Part shown: positions 22,823-34,002 of the stretch, piece by piece
Numbering within the stretch: position 1 is the stretch's first letter
Layout: each line of letters opens with the position of its first letter
Source: Basidiobolus meristosporus CBS 931.73
Lineage: Eukaryota; Basidiobolomycota; Basidiobolomycetes; Basidiobolales; Basidiobolaceae
Length of the DNA: 64,000 nt
NCBI GenBank assembly: GCA_002104905.1
Contig: MCFE01000116.1
Span: forward strand, 100,132 to 164,131
Direction: 5' to 3'
Translations under genes and position numbers: made by a program
Notes under the pieces: generated by a model
The model's database searches: none
Told to the model about the DNA's origin: nothing
Seen by the model: only the letters and a program-made list of their open reading frames with translations

Positions 22823-23041
22823 ATGAAACTGATCAATATTATTACAATTCTGGCTACTCTCACCATGATTACAGCTGGCCTTCCACTGGCCCAACAGAGC
22901 CAGGATTCGGCGGGAGACAAGAGAGATCTTCATGATTTCTGTGGAGGCTGGTTCTGCGGCCATGTAAAGCGTGCGAACATCAACAAAATCGACTCACTAA
23001 CTCTGGACTTGATTGACCCAGTTGAGCTACCTTGGGTCTGA
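22823..23041 (+). CDS. C-class precursor, single diverged copy at array edge
   Basis: 72 residues from ATG 22823; an in-frame upstream ATG at 22715 is rejected because the TATA box lies after it. Signal peptide MKLINIITIL... to ITAG, then LPLAQQSQDSAGD, Lys33-Arg34, the intact core, Lys-Arg, and a tail (ANINKIDSLTLDLIDPVELPWV) unlike A or B. Core codons differ synonymously from both A and B. This is an independent lineage of the same peptide gene, outside the duplicated unit. Confidence 0.9.
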   Translation: MKLINIITILATLTMITAGLPLAQQSQDSAGDKRDLHDFCGGWFCGHVKRANINKIDSLTLDLIDPVELPWV

Positions 23042-24499
23042 GGGGCATTTCGCTTTGGTCTAGCTGACAAGATATAAGGGATTACGCATGTTTGAGTTCA
23101 GGCTCTTCAACCGCACACCGCCAACTTAATGTAACATATGTCCACAATCAAGTTGGGAATTTTGACACATAAATTAAATCTGCCTGTATGTATGCTGATG
23201 GTGTGTACAAATCATGATTTAGCACCACTTATTCATGTACACTGGATGGCTAGGTGAGTGAATATAAAGTGCTTATACTCAAGATTGAGTCTAGTGGATT
23301 GAGCATAGAACTTTTGCAAGACGTACCCTGTGAGTTTGACAGATTTTAATTACGGCATAGGCTGGTTAAACTAAATGTAGAAACATGTCATGGATGGATT
23401 TTTCCAAACTTAAGGTCTTTGGGCTTCTGTGCTGAACTAGCAAAATATCTGTCAAATGCTCAATGAACTGGACATGGTATAGAGTGAATGAGTAGGTGCA
23501 TTACTGAAGATTTACAATCCATACGGTAGTGGCTACTCACGTATTGTGGATTGTCTAGCACCTACACTTGGATTCGGAGTAATTAACAAGAAACAGGAAA
23601 CTAAAAAGTAAGCATCAACCTCACTCCTTGGGTTTGATAAATTACCCACCTCAGCACATCAATCCAAAGAATCCTAATTCAGCCCCATCGATACAAGATT
23701 TTGATCTTATGGTGATTTACGATCTAATAAAAAATGAAACTCCATGACCAATCATTTTTTTTTCCTAGAGCCTGTTTGAGAAATCCCAATTTTGCTCACA
23801 ACAATCATCATGACCCTCCCCCTACCTACCGTCAACGCGTGACTTTTGAGGAGTTGAACTATAGTACTATGTCTGGTATGACAAGTGCAAGTTTACGTTG
23901 CCGTAGTGAATAGGTCGCTTCTAAGTAGACAGAGGTAATCTTGCAATTCTTCGCCTTCCTGTCCAGCCACAAGGAATAGAGACTCTCTGAAGTTGGGCCC
24001 CTATGCATATGGGCAAAACATCACTCATCACAAATCATTGTATCAACAAGAAAATCGCCAATTCAACAGTGGTGGGAATCACCGGAATCACCGGAATCAT
24101 ACATAATCAAGGTATTCGAGAAACCATTTATTCTGGCCATGAGGGAGGTGATGCATTCGTGACGTCAACGATTAATCCTAGAACCGATAACATTTAATCG
24201 ACCCCCGCTAAATTCACACCAGTTAACACTAGATTATCGAATTGATGAACATCACCCATCTACCCCAAATATGCACCACCAGTAGGTATATTCAAGCTTA
24301 AATGAGCTCATTAGCTGTGAGGCCCATACAACGGGTAGAGAGGATGCTAGAAAGCCGAAGGGTATAGGTGGCACTTCTTCGATCTAAATCTAGAATCTGG
24401 ATCTATTGGTGTGACCATTTTCCAAAATATAAAACCATTTGGCTCTCCTCGGGATTCAGTGTGCCTTGACACTACACTTCCAATCTCCCATACATTAGC
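23042..24499. other. Intergenic, no gene seen
   Basis: 1.46 kb AT-rich stretch between the peptide array and the housekeeping block. No supported frame or array unit; a T-run at ~23757. I see nothing else in it. Confidence 0.5.
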
Positions 24500-25078
24500 A
24501 TGACTCAATACCTGACTGCCATCCCAGTGACCAGAGAGAACTTCGCTCCTTACGGAGATGTGGTCTGCGCTCATGACGGGCCTTTCATCAGCGCTAACCA
24601 GGGTACTGCCCAACGCTACAACCACGTTGCCACCTGCACCAACAACCGGGAAACCGAGAAGTCCGATGTCCCCAAGGCGAACCCTAACTTGTGCGTGTTC
24701 CGATGCAAGCCAGCAACCCAGATTCCTTTCCCCATCAAGCTTCTTGAGCGTCACCCCTACTCCTCCCAATGCTTCGTCCCCATGGCTACCGAGCGCCCAT
24801 CCAAGGGGTACCTGGTCATCGTCGCGCTGAACGGAAAGGACGACAAGCCCGACCTCTCCACCATGAAAGCCTTTACCTTCGCACGCAACCAAGGCGTAAA
24901 CTATGGAGCCGGAATCTGGCATCACCCAATGGTCGCCCTTGAGGAGCTCACCGACTTCGGCTGCATTGTGTGGGAAAACAAGGTCCCCCATCACGATTGC
25001 AATATTGTCGAAATCGGAGGTGACTACAAAACCCACATTCCTGGCTACCGCGCCGCCTCCCCCTCCACCAAGCTCTAA
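24500..25078 (+). CDS. Ureidoglycolate lyase
   Basis: 192 residues, single exon. It releases urea from ureidoglycolate to give glyoxylate, the last step of allantoin/purine nitrogen recycling. Family hallmarks: N-terminal 'FAPYGDV', central 'LERHPYSSQCFVPM', 'YLVIVAL', and the C-terminal metal-site region 'GVNYGAGIWHHPMVAL'. Length is typical of fungal members (DAL3/AllA family). A TATA-like AATATAAAACC lies at ~24425. A long minus-strand frame across it is a shadow caused by codon bias. Confidence 0.92.
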   Translation: MTQYLTAIPVTRENFAPYGDVVCAHDGPFISANQGTAQRYNHVATCTNNRETEKSDVPKANPNLCVFRCKPATQIPFPIKLLERHPYSSQCFVPMATERPSKGYLVIVALNGKDDKPDLSTMKAFTFARNQGVNYGAGIWHHPMVALEELTDFGCIVWENKVPHHDCNIVEIGGDYKTHIPGYRAASPSTKL

Positions 25079-25436
25079 ACCCATTCACGTTACATAGCAT
25101 CTGCAGATCATGTGTGAGCATAAACATCATAAATAAATAAACAAAAGCATTTCACCAACAATTTCCTCCATCTATTCTCATACCACCAAAGCAATCAGTG
25201 ACCACTGCTCTTGATATTATCACATGGCAACTTCATGCTCCCAGTCAGACATCAGGAAATGTCGCATGATTCACGTGACCAGATGATCCGTACCGATCCC
25301 TCTGATCGCGGCCGATCAGAAAAGATCAATTAAAAAAACAAAAAAATCGGGGGAAGATCTCATTTAATAGATGGTTCTTCGGAGATGGAGCAACCCCTTT
25401 CGCGTTTGCCAAAGTTTACGTGCAGACTAATCCAAG

Positions 25437-26359
25437 ATGGCTGTTGGAAAGAACAAGTAAAGAGCGAATTTCACATCCCCGCCAGATTCAGTTTCGATTC
25501 TAACCAGTTACTTCGGATGTAATTAGGCGCCTCTCTAAAGGAAAGAAGGGTTTGAAGAAGAAGATGTAAGTTATCCATCAAGCCTCAGCAGATCCATCCA
25601 TCGATCCCCACCCAGGCATGATGCTAACCGTTTGAATTGGTATCTAGCGTTGATCCCTTCACCCGTAAGGACTGGTATGACATCAAGGCACCATCCCTTT
25701 TCGAAGTCCGCAACGTTGGTAAGACCCTTGTCAACCGTACCCAAGGTTTGAAGAACGCCACCGACTACTTGAAGGGTCGTGTTCTCGAGGTCTCCCTCGC
25801 CGATTTGAACAAAGACGAGGACCAATCTTTCCGTAAGATTCGCCTCAGAGTTGATGAAGTTCAAGGCAAGAACTGCCTCACCAACTTCCACGGCATGACC
25901 TTCACCTCCGATAAATTGAGATCCCTCGTCAAGAAGTGGCAATCTCTCATCGAGGCCCACGTCGATGTCAAGACCACCGATGGCTATCTTCTTCGTCTCT
26001 TCTCTATCGGTTTCACCCGCAGAAGACCCAACCAACTCAAGAAGACCACCTACGCCCAATCCGCTCAAATCCGCCAAATCCGCAAGAAGATGTTCGAGAT
26101 CATGACCCGCGAGGCCTCCACCTGCGACCTCAAGTCCTTGGTCCAAAAATTCATCCCTGAGGTGATCGGCCGTGAGATCGAGAAGGCCTGCCAAGGTATC
26201 TACCCTCTCCAAAACGTCTACCTCCACAAAGTCAAGATCCTCAAGGCCCCCAAATTCGACGTTGGCAAATTGATGGAGCTTCACGGAGATGCCTCTGAAG
26301 ATTCCGGAGCCAAGATCGCCAAGGAATTCAAGGAACCCCAAGTCTTCACTGACATCTAA
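25437..26359 (+). CDS. 40S ribosomal protein eS1 (S3a/RPS1)
   Basis: Three exons: 25437-25456, 25527-25565, 25648-26359 (GT-AG introns; joins restore [24 protein letters not shown]). 256 residues, as expected. Small-subunit protein at the mRNA exit region; recognisable '[15 protein letters not shown]', '[11 protein letters not shown]', '[12 protein letters not shown]', '[11 protein letters not shown]'. The very short first exon is typical for fungal ribosomal protein genes. Confidence 0.96.
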
Positions 26360-27079
26360 ATGTACTCACACTACCATTTAATAAACATCATACAAAGTGC
26401 GATACAAACCAGACCTCAACCGCTCTGCCGGGATCTGTTGTACACAGCAATCGCAGAGGACAGCCCAAGCCACAGTACAGCAGCCCTATCATACGCCTCG
26501 AGACCCTTGAGGACAACAATTAAATTAGGCACTAGACAGGTCGGCGTGAGCAAGTACATGCATAAAGTGGATATTAATTGCATTAGTCATTGAGTAGAAC
26601 CCAAGCACAAGGGGCAGGTGATTGGTGAGCGAGGTTAGTCTGTCACACATTATCAGTACGGTACCAAACTTCCCATACAATCAACACCGTACACTCCGTG
26701 CAAGAGTATCCCTTAAACGTACGAGTTTAGGAACATTGATTAATGATTCTAATGATAATATATGGATTTCGTGCCAGTAATTTATTCTATTTATGCTTTC
26801 CTGTTCAATCTATCCTGGTCCACGGTCACTCTCTCCTTTTCCCTCCTTTCATTATAGCATAAATTTTGCCAGTTCAACTTGGTCGTCCCTCCATTTTTAT
26901 CCCCGCTTGTTGTTTGCCCTTTTCCACACCGCCTTCGCTTTACTGTGGCTCCCGTTTATCCTCCCCACCCCCACCTGCAGCAGCCTTCCTGCTAAAAGTC
27001 TTTTGAACCGTCCCACTCCCCTCCCCCGTCGAAATAGCAACGTCCGTCCCACCCCCACATATCCAGAATAAGAACCAGC
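26360..27079. other. Intergenic
   Basis: 720 bases between the eS1 stop and the WD40 gene. Pyrimidine-rich tracts from 26800 to 27060 look like the promoter/5' leader of the WD40 gene. No supported gene. Confidence 0.5.
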
Positions 27080-28285
27080 ATGAGCGACATATCGGAAAGA
27101 ATCGCCGTTGCCAGAAGAGATGCAGAACAGCTCAAAGAGAAGATTCGGCAGAAAAAAGATAGCCTGGCCGATGCGACACGTAAGAGCCAGCGTTCGAGTG
27201 CCCGGGGTTGCTTTTAATGTTTCCTTCCCTCCTGTAGTGAAGAACATCGCTGCCGAGTTGGAACCGCTCCCCAGAATAGTCATGAAGGTGCGCCGTTCCC
27301 TTAAGGGGCATCTCGCCAAGATTTATGCCATGCAGTGGGCCAACGACGAGCGTCACCTCGTTTCGGCCTCTCAGGATGGAAAGTTGATCGTGTGGGATGC
27401 CTACACAACAAATAAGATCCATGCTATCCCATTGCGCTCTTCGTGGGTGATGACCTGCGCATATGCCCCTTCTGGGAACTTCGTTGCATGCGGTGGATTG
27501 GATAATATCTGTTCGATTTATAACCTGAAGACCAAGGAGGGCTCTGTCAAGGTGGCCAGAGAGCTGAGTGCACACACGGGATACCTATCTTGCTGCCGAT
27601 TTCTCAGTGATCGCCAAATCCTAACCAGCTCGGGAGACATGACCTGTATGCTTTGGGACATTGACGCCGGAGTGAAATTGATGGATTTCGCGGACCACAC
27701 CGGGGATGTGATGAGGTATGGAGTTGTCTGGTTGTGAATCCGCGCCAAGTTACTAACCTTTCCCATCAGCCTGTCCCTTGCCCCGGAGAAAAACATCTTC
27801 GTGTCGGGCGCTTGTGACGCAACCGCCAAAGTGTGGGACATTCGAACCGGAAAATGCGTACAAACGTTCACAGGCCACGAGTCGGACATCAACGCCGTTC
27901 AGTTTTTCCCTAACGGGGATGCTTTCGGCACCGGCTCGGACGACACAACATGTAGGCTGTTTGATTTACGGGCAGACCGAGAGCTGAGCCAATACGCACA
28001 CGATAACATCTTATGCGGGATTACCTCGGTGGCGTTCTCGGTGTCTGGTAGACTTCTGTTCGCCGGCTATGACGATTTCAACTGCAACGTTTGGGACACA
28101 ATGAGGGGCGATAGAGTCGGTGTGCTGGCTGCACACGAGAACAGAGTAAGTTGCTTGGGCGTGTCTGCGGATGGTATGGCTCTATGTACCGGCAGTTGGG
28201 ACAGCTTACTAAAGGTAATCCTCCTCAGTCTACTCTACCCTGAGCCCCAACTAACAATCCGACCTTTTACTAGATCTGGGCTTAG
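27080..28285 (+). CDS. Heterotrimeric G-protein beta subunit
   Basis: Four exons: 27080-27179, 27238-27715, 27770-28214, 28274-28285; 344 residues. N-terminal helix ([20 protein letters not shown]) for gamma-subunit pairing, then WD repeats with '[13 protein letters not shown]', '[14 protein letters not shown]', '[16 protein letters not shown]', '[17 protein letters not shown]', and a last exon encoding only IWA, the usual end of G-beta proteins. Transduces receptor signals, including pheromone signals in many fungi. Location near the peptide array is probably coincidental. Confidence 0.95.
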
Positions 28286-29332
28286 ATAGATGTGCTCTTG
28301 TTTATCCCCCACATATATTCCACTATTCACTATTTATTGTTCAGTTTCCATCCCGTTTTACTTGTAGCTAAAGAGTCTCCCCCACCCATATTTTCTTGAT
28401 ACATTCCTCGCTGTCACCCTTACCCTTACCCTCACCCTCACCCTCACCCGCGCCTTCCCATACACATGTATTCTTCCGTTGATTTCGTATATTCCGTTTG
28501 TCTGTCAAGAGCCTGACTTCCCCTTTTCTATGGCTAGCATCACTACACTCAATTCTACCCCACCTTTGCTTTTGACTACATCATTACCCTTGGCACCTAC
28601 CTCGATATCAATGATCTGATTTTATGGAAAGCCTTTTAATCCACCTGTTCGAAATGTTGCTGTGTTTTACTGCTTGCGTAGACCTCTGGCAGTTGTCAGC
28701 CGGGAAAGTGGCATGTGTGACGAAAGGGCAGAACGGCTCATAGAATTAGGGTGGTCTGTCGCGTGTGGGCCACACACAACCCTTGCCAGGAATGGAGGCG
28801 CAACGTTCAAGATGGTTGCCAAAGCTGTTACCATTCCTAGACTGGAATGCAAAATCATTAGCCATTGGCTTACCCGTGGATCATTTGTCAATCAAATGTA
28901 CAGTCTGAATTGCTCTATGGGCGGATCAGGAAAGACCACCTCTCCACCAATGGAAGGGGATGCCTTCCTGGTCTGCTGATCACCATCCAGAGTACTGCGA
29001 TCATTCGTTACGTTTGACTGTATTGATCTGGAATCTCGTTTCACAGCGCGGATTGAGCCGGTTATTTTAGCATTCTTTCCTCCAACCCTTCGCCATCATA
29101 TAAATACTCAATCCCGACGGCGAGGGCTTAATTTGAACCAAGGCCGAAAATTAAGGTACGTCTCGATGGTATTTGGCTCGGCATCCGATAGATTGCGATG
29201 GATTGTCAGAGACTAGCTTGCTCCATCTGTTTCACCGCATTGCATTTGGGTTGATCACTCACTTCAATTTATATCCACTTATTTGCCACCCTCCACTCTG
29301 CAGTACATCTACGCAAACACCAACCATCCTAC
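28286..29332. other. Intergenic
   Basis: 1.05 kb. It contains a C-rich CCCTTA/CCCTCA run at about 28420-28448 (imperfect telomere-like hexamers, probably a 3' region low-complexity tract). A 105-residue open frame at 28662-28979 lacks any recognisable feature and is not called. Confidence 0.4.
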
Positions 29333-32301
29333 ATGGAAACTATTCATGATATTTTCATTCCGGAAGACCATCTACCGGCAACCATTATTTCCTACAAAGT
29401 CTCTTCGCACGAAGCGATAAAGAAACACCAACCGATCTGTCTCTACCAATCCACCACCCACGAAGACACCCAAGAGGCTCCCCACAGTAGAGAAGTCCAG
29501 GAGCTCACGAGTCCATTTGAAGGAACCATCCTTGCCATCTTGACCACCGTCGGAGAGGAGATTACCAAGAAAGGGTGACTCTTCAGGAATTATCGTCGCC
29601 TGCATACGAGGGATTTACTGAGCAACTTGTTTTCTAGTCGTTCTATATTGACGGTCAAGGAGCCCAACCTCCAGGAAGGGTCTCGCGCAGAACAGCCAAA
29701 CATGTTAGTTTACGTTTCGGCCCGTTTAATCACCATTCCCACTATATGCTAATTGATGGACATTAGCCCGGGAGCGGAAAAGGTCACCCCTCATATACCC
29801 CAGGACTTTAAGGTAACTCTCCCACTGAGCACGAGCCTGTTCTCAGAAGAATTAATCCCAGGGCATGTTCAAGGACGCTGACCAGGTGGACACAGAGGGA
29901 CTGCTTAAATCGCGAAAGCTTTCCCTGATTGTGGATCTGGATCAAACGATCATTCACACAACGGTGGACTCCATCGTTGAAGATTGGATCCATGATAAGA
30001 GCAATGCCGACAACCCAGCCATCCATGTAGGAGTGTGATCGATTGATTCCTAGCCAATCTCCAGTCTAATCGCAGTCACTTACATCTAGGAAATTTCGAA
30101 CTTCATCTTGCCGGACAGTCTTACCATGTTTTACATCAAGCTTCGGTCAGTTGTTCGATTAGCAAGTTGCGTCGCATTTGCTTTGCCCTGACTATTTGTT
30201 CTCGACAGCCCTGGTCTGAAGGAGTTCTTGCGAGAGATCACTCAGCTCTATGACCTTCATATCTACACCATGGGGTCCAGCAGCTACGCTGAGGCCGTTG
30301 CCCTTGCCATCGACCCGAACCAAGAGTTCTTCAAGGAGAAGATCCTGTCACGTGACGAGAATGAGGGTAAGTCTGGATGGTGGTTTGTGGATAGTGGATG
30401 GTGGCTAACCCTCGTGCGCTAGAGATGACACAGAAAACGATTCAGCGTCTCTTCCCATATGACACCTCGATGGTAGTAATCATTGACGATCGGGGCGATG
30501 TCTGGGAATGGTCACCGAACCTTATCCGAGTGAAGCCATGTAATGATTGTTTCCGGTTCGTCAATCATCTGTGAAGCCCAACCTAACTTTCCGTTCGCAG
30601 ACGAGTTCTTCGCCGACTACGAGGAGATCAACGACTCGTTCCTTTCGGAGCCAGAGGTAAATCCATCGCATGGAATCCACATCAACCCATGGCCTGATCA
30701 GCTAGACGTATTCTCTGCTAACAAGGAGTGCAAACCGTCGGGAGCTACAGAGTTCTCATCCGATCCCGAGTTCACCGAAACTCCCAGCTACCGGCCTACA
30801 GGTGGGATTTTCGATTGTCACTCAACCAATCATGCCAATGTTCCTTACGGATTATTATCCCCGTAGAGCAGGTAATGGACGAACACAAGGGAAATCCCGG
30901 GTCTAACGAGACATTGCTTCCTAATCAAGCTGAAGAAAGGCCAATGCCCATCGATAACGATACTGAGTTGTTCACGCTACTCAAGGTATCTATGGCATAT
31001 GTTGAAGTCCAAAATACATTAAATCTGATGTTTGCCTAGGTCTTGAAAGCTATCCATCGGTCGTTTTACAACGAATACACGCAGCGTAAAGGTGATGGGA
31101 TGACGCGTTTCAGACCCGGCCATCCCGACGTTAAAGTAAGCTTTCCAATGCTCATCGAGAGGTATGTGTGAGCTAGGATCTGACTCTCGACATTAGAGCA
31201 TTATCGCGTCCATGAAGCACCGTGTTCTGAAAAACACCAATCTTGTCTTCAGCGGGATAATCCCAGTTGGCTGCGACCCAACAACGTATGTTAACGTTTT
31301 TGTGATGAATTGGTGTCCGGTATAGTAATTGTACTTGTTATAGGTCGGATATCTGGTCTCTTGCTCGTATGTTTGGTGCACAATGCTCCACCAACTTGAA
31401 CAATCAAGTAACCCATGTGGTAGCAAGCAAGGTATATATTAAGGCGATGTTGTCGTTGAGCCGCGAAAGCTAAATGCCTGATGTTCTGTAGCCCGGAACG
31501 GCCAAGGTGAACCACGCCCAGAAGATGCCACATGTTCTTATTGTTAAACTGGAATGGTAGGTACATCCATCAACTTTGGAAACCCAACGCTAACCTCTCT
31601 CTGGAAGGTTGCTCGATTCAATCTCTCACTGGGAGCGACAGGACGAGAAATCGTATCTAATCCATGATGCCCCACCACCCCGTATAAGCTTGAGCGGGTT
31701 TGATAGGGACGGAGACACAGGATCCATCACGATCGATCCAAACGAAATGAATGAACATATGCTTCGCATGGATTGGAGTGATGCGGCGCGTGAAGTCGAA
31801 GAGTGTCTCGGCGATTCAGACTTCAATACTGTCACTTCCGAGCCAGACTCAGAACGAGAGGAGGATGGAGAAGACAAGAGCTCATATCGCAAGCGGAAAG
31901 TGCGAGACTTTCTTCGCCCGGAAGGAAGAGGGTTCATTAATGCCGAGGAAATCGAGCAAAGCGGGATCAAACGGATGCGTGCCCTTCGCGCCAATACATC
32001 CCCTCTCAAATACCAGATAAACTTCATGGAAGACGACGTGTTTGAGAGCCAGTCCGATGTGCTTAATGAGCACCAGAGTGATGGAAGTGGCAACAACAGC
32101 TCTAGTGAAGCTGAGGAAGCAAAAGAGGAGGAGGAAGTGGATGATGATATCGACTTTCTAGAGGATTTCAGTCGCGAAATCGAGGAAGAACTAAGCAAGC
32201 CTGAAACACCAGCGCCCGCTCAGCCCGAATGGATGTCTCTGGCGCTCGATATATCCAATAATTCGGTGACATCCCCAACGCATATCCATGAACGTTGCTA
32301 G
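29333..32301 (+). CDS. RNA polymerase II CTD phosphatase Fcp1
   Basis: About 14 exons with short GT-AG introns. Removes phosphate from the Rpb1 C-terminal repeats. The N-terminus has a biotinyl-like fold region (TSPFEGTILAILTTVGEEI); the catalytic FCP1 homology domain has the DxDxT motif DLDQT at 29934-29948, followed by 'FYIKLRPGLKEFLREI', 'LHIYTMGSSSYAE' and 'VVIIDDRGDVWEW'. A BRCT domain lies at roughly 31225-31660 ('LVFSGIIPVG', 'VTHVVASK', 'VKLEWLLDSISHW'). The C-terminus is acidic (EEEEVDDDIDFLEDF), as known for Fcp1 binding to TFIIF. Final exon 31608-32301. Two interior exon ends are read by eye and could shift slightly. Confidence 0.92.
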
Positions 32302-32552
32302 AAACGGTACTTCACCATCATCACTGTTAGAGAAATCGGATTTTATTGTAAATATTTCAATGGGAGTTAATTTATGCGTCAGTTTAGTTGCATTAAAGAT
32401 TTTGTGTTCAATTGAATCAACTCAATCCCATCCAATCGAGCCAATCAATGGGTGGAATATTTGAACATTGGCCCCTCCACTAAGTGACCCAAGTTACGTT
32501 AAAACTAGATCCCCCGTATCTGGAGGTTCTCTGTTGAAAACGAAGCCCAAGT

Positions 32553-33987
32553 ATGACCGAACAAGAACGTAAACTCTCGTTCAAAAAAGAGGAGAAAATC
32601 TTGTGCTTCCATGGGCCGTTGCTGTATGAAGCAAAAGTAGGGAGTGCTTTTATTGGTTTTTGTTGTTGTTGTTGTTGGCCATTACGGGAGAGCGGGGTTG
32701 TTTTTTTCTGGATTTCAAGCAGATCTCAAACCCTCTCTTGGAGAGCTTTCTAGCGGAAGTTGCGCATTCTAACGCAGCGTCTTTTCCATAGGTTCTTAAG
32801 GCTGAATGGTGGGATGCTGGCGTAGATCCCGAGACCGGGGAAGAGCTGGAAGAAGGGCCACACTACTTCGTTCACTACAAAGGCTGGAAAAGAACGTAGG
32901 TTTTTGGAAATGAACCACCCCCTCGTTCATTTGTCTTGATAAGGGGTTGTCCTCTGATGGGTTCGAAGTGACTAATTTCTGACCTTCGAAGTTGGGACGA
33001 ATGGGTGCCCGAATCACGAACCTTAAAGCACAATGCAGAGAATCTGGCGAAACAATCGGAGCTCAAACAAGTGTATAAGACGAAGAAAGGGGGCAGGAAT
33101 AAGGAAACAACAAGTACGACGCGTAAACGAAGTCGGGAAACGTCAAGCGAAAAAGCGAAGGTACGGATTCCATCATGGATAGGAAAAGGGAGCTGCTAAG
33201 CTTTTCTGAAACATTAGCAAACCGATGAGGCTTACTGGAAGCCCCCAGATATCAGAATTCTCATCCCTGGCCCGTTGAAGGAGCGGCTAGTCACCGATTG
33301 GGAGTGGATCGTGAAGCAGCAACGCGTATGTACCGCAACAAAGCCACAGTCCAGATGGATTTCACTCACCCAAATGCACTTTAGCTCGTTCCACTACCAC
33401 GTTCGCCCAGCGTCACCGCAATCCTTGATGAGTATCGCATATTTTCCTCCACCCGCAATGGAAATCGAGAAAGGTACGTGAAGGATTACCGGTGGTTACC
33501 GAGCTAGGTGCTGACCAATGCATCAGCGTGGACATCATGAATGAAATTCTGCTTGGAATCAAGCAATACTTCAACAAAGCCTTGGGCACCATCCTTTTGT
33601 ACCGATTTGAACGAGAGCAGTTCTCCGATTTCACCGTTGAATCACCCCAGCAGGAAGCGGCAGATATCTACGGAGCAGAGCATCTCCTACGGCTATTTGG
33701 TAGGTTTGATTAACGCCCTCGATCATTGCTGGCTGCGAAACTCACTGAACCATTCCTAGTGCAAATGCCCATGCTGCTCTCGCATGCCAACATGGAACAG
33801 GACGGGATCAGCATTATGCGAGACCACTTCTCCCACTTCCTCAAGTAAGTGCCAGCTTGGACATCATCTCCTGCTCACTCTAACCGGGCCCCTTCGTAGT
33901 TATCTGCAAGAGAATAAGCACTATTTCCTTGATGAATATGACAATGCCTCACCCGAGTACATCTCAAGGGTCAAGAAATCCAGCTAG
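32553..33987 (+). CDS. Eaf3/MRG15 chromodomain-MRG protein
   Basis: Eight exons: 32553-32636, 32792-32895, 32992-33160, 33218-33325, 33385-33473, 33527-33699, 33760-33844, 33900-33987; total 900 bases, 299 residues. N-terminal chromodomain-like region ('HGPLLYEAKVLKAEW', 'YFVHYKGWKRTWDEWV') reads methylated H3K36; a basic linker follows; the C-terminal MRG domain carries 'LKERLVTDWEWIVKQQ', 'LPRSPSVTAILDEY' and 'LLYRFEREQF'. Shared subunit of NuA4 acetyltransferase and Rpd3S deacetylase complexes in fungi. All splice joins keep frame. Confidence 0.95.
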
Positions 33988-34002
33988 AGCTTCATGTATA
34001 GT

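Larger units (their letters stand above)
1..23041 (+). repeat. Tandem array of A/B peptide-precursor gene units (~1.79 kb period)
   Basis: Head-to-tail array in which each unit holds one A-leader and one B-leader gene. Distances between successive B start codons are 1783 (4933 to 6716), 1783 (6716 to 8499), 1783 (9831 to 11614), 1909, 1787, 1795, 1796 and 1801. A starts give 1783, 1783, then 3115 (a unit partly deleted), 1910, 1787, 1795, 1795, 1796 and 1803. Promoters, coding regions, 3' regions and spacers are all near-identical between units, so duplication is recent. The part at 1.9-3.9 kb is older and degenerate. The window opens inside a unit, so the array extends further left. Intergenic stretches within the array hold only promoters, poly(A) signals (AATAAA) and repeated spacer. 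Confidence 0.95.

Noticed and set aside
412-23041. CRISPR-like or satellite array
   Set aside because: The period is 1.79 kb with two protein-coding genes per unit; no short direct repeats with spacers.
412-23041. Assigning the peptide to a known class (alpha-pheromone, dikaritin RiPP, urotensin/CCAP-like host mimic)
   Set aside because: The six-residue Cys ring recalls several animal cyclic peptides and the Kex2 logic recalls fungal pheromones and RiPPs, but no sequence motif beyond Cys spacing supports any one, and no RiPP tailoring gene is present in the window.
24347-25084. 245-residue minus-strand frame over ureidoglycolate lyase
   Set aside because: Gly/Val-rich shadow from codon bias of the plus-strand gene.
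25571-26341. 256-residue minus-strand frame over eS1
   Set aside because: Shadow of a highly codon-biased ribosomal protein gene.
28412-28450. CCCTTACCCTTACCCTCACCC run as an internal telomere
   Set aside because: Hexamers are imperfect and the strand/orientation is opposite to the chromosome end; more likely a low-complexity 3' tract.
28662-28979. 105-residue frame downstream of the G-beta gene
   Set aside because: No domain, no promoter element noticed, average composition; not supported.
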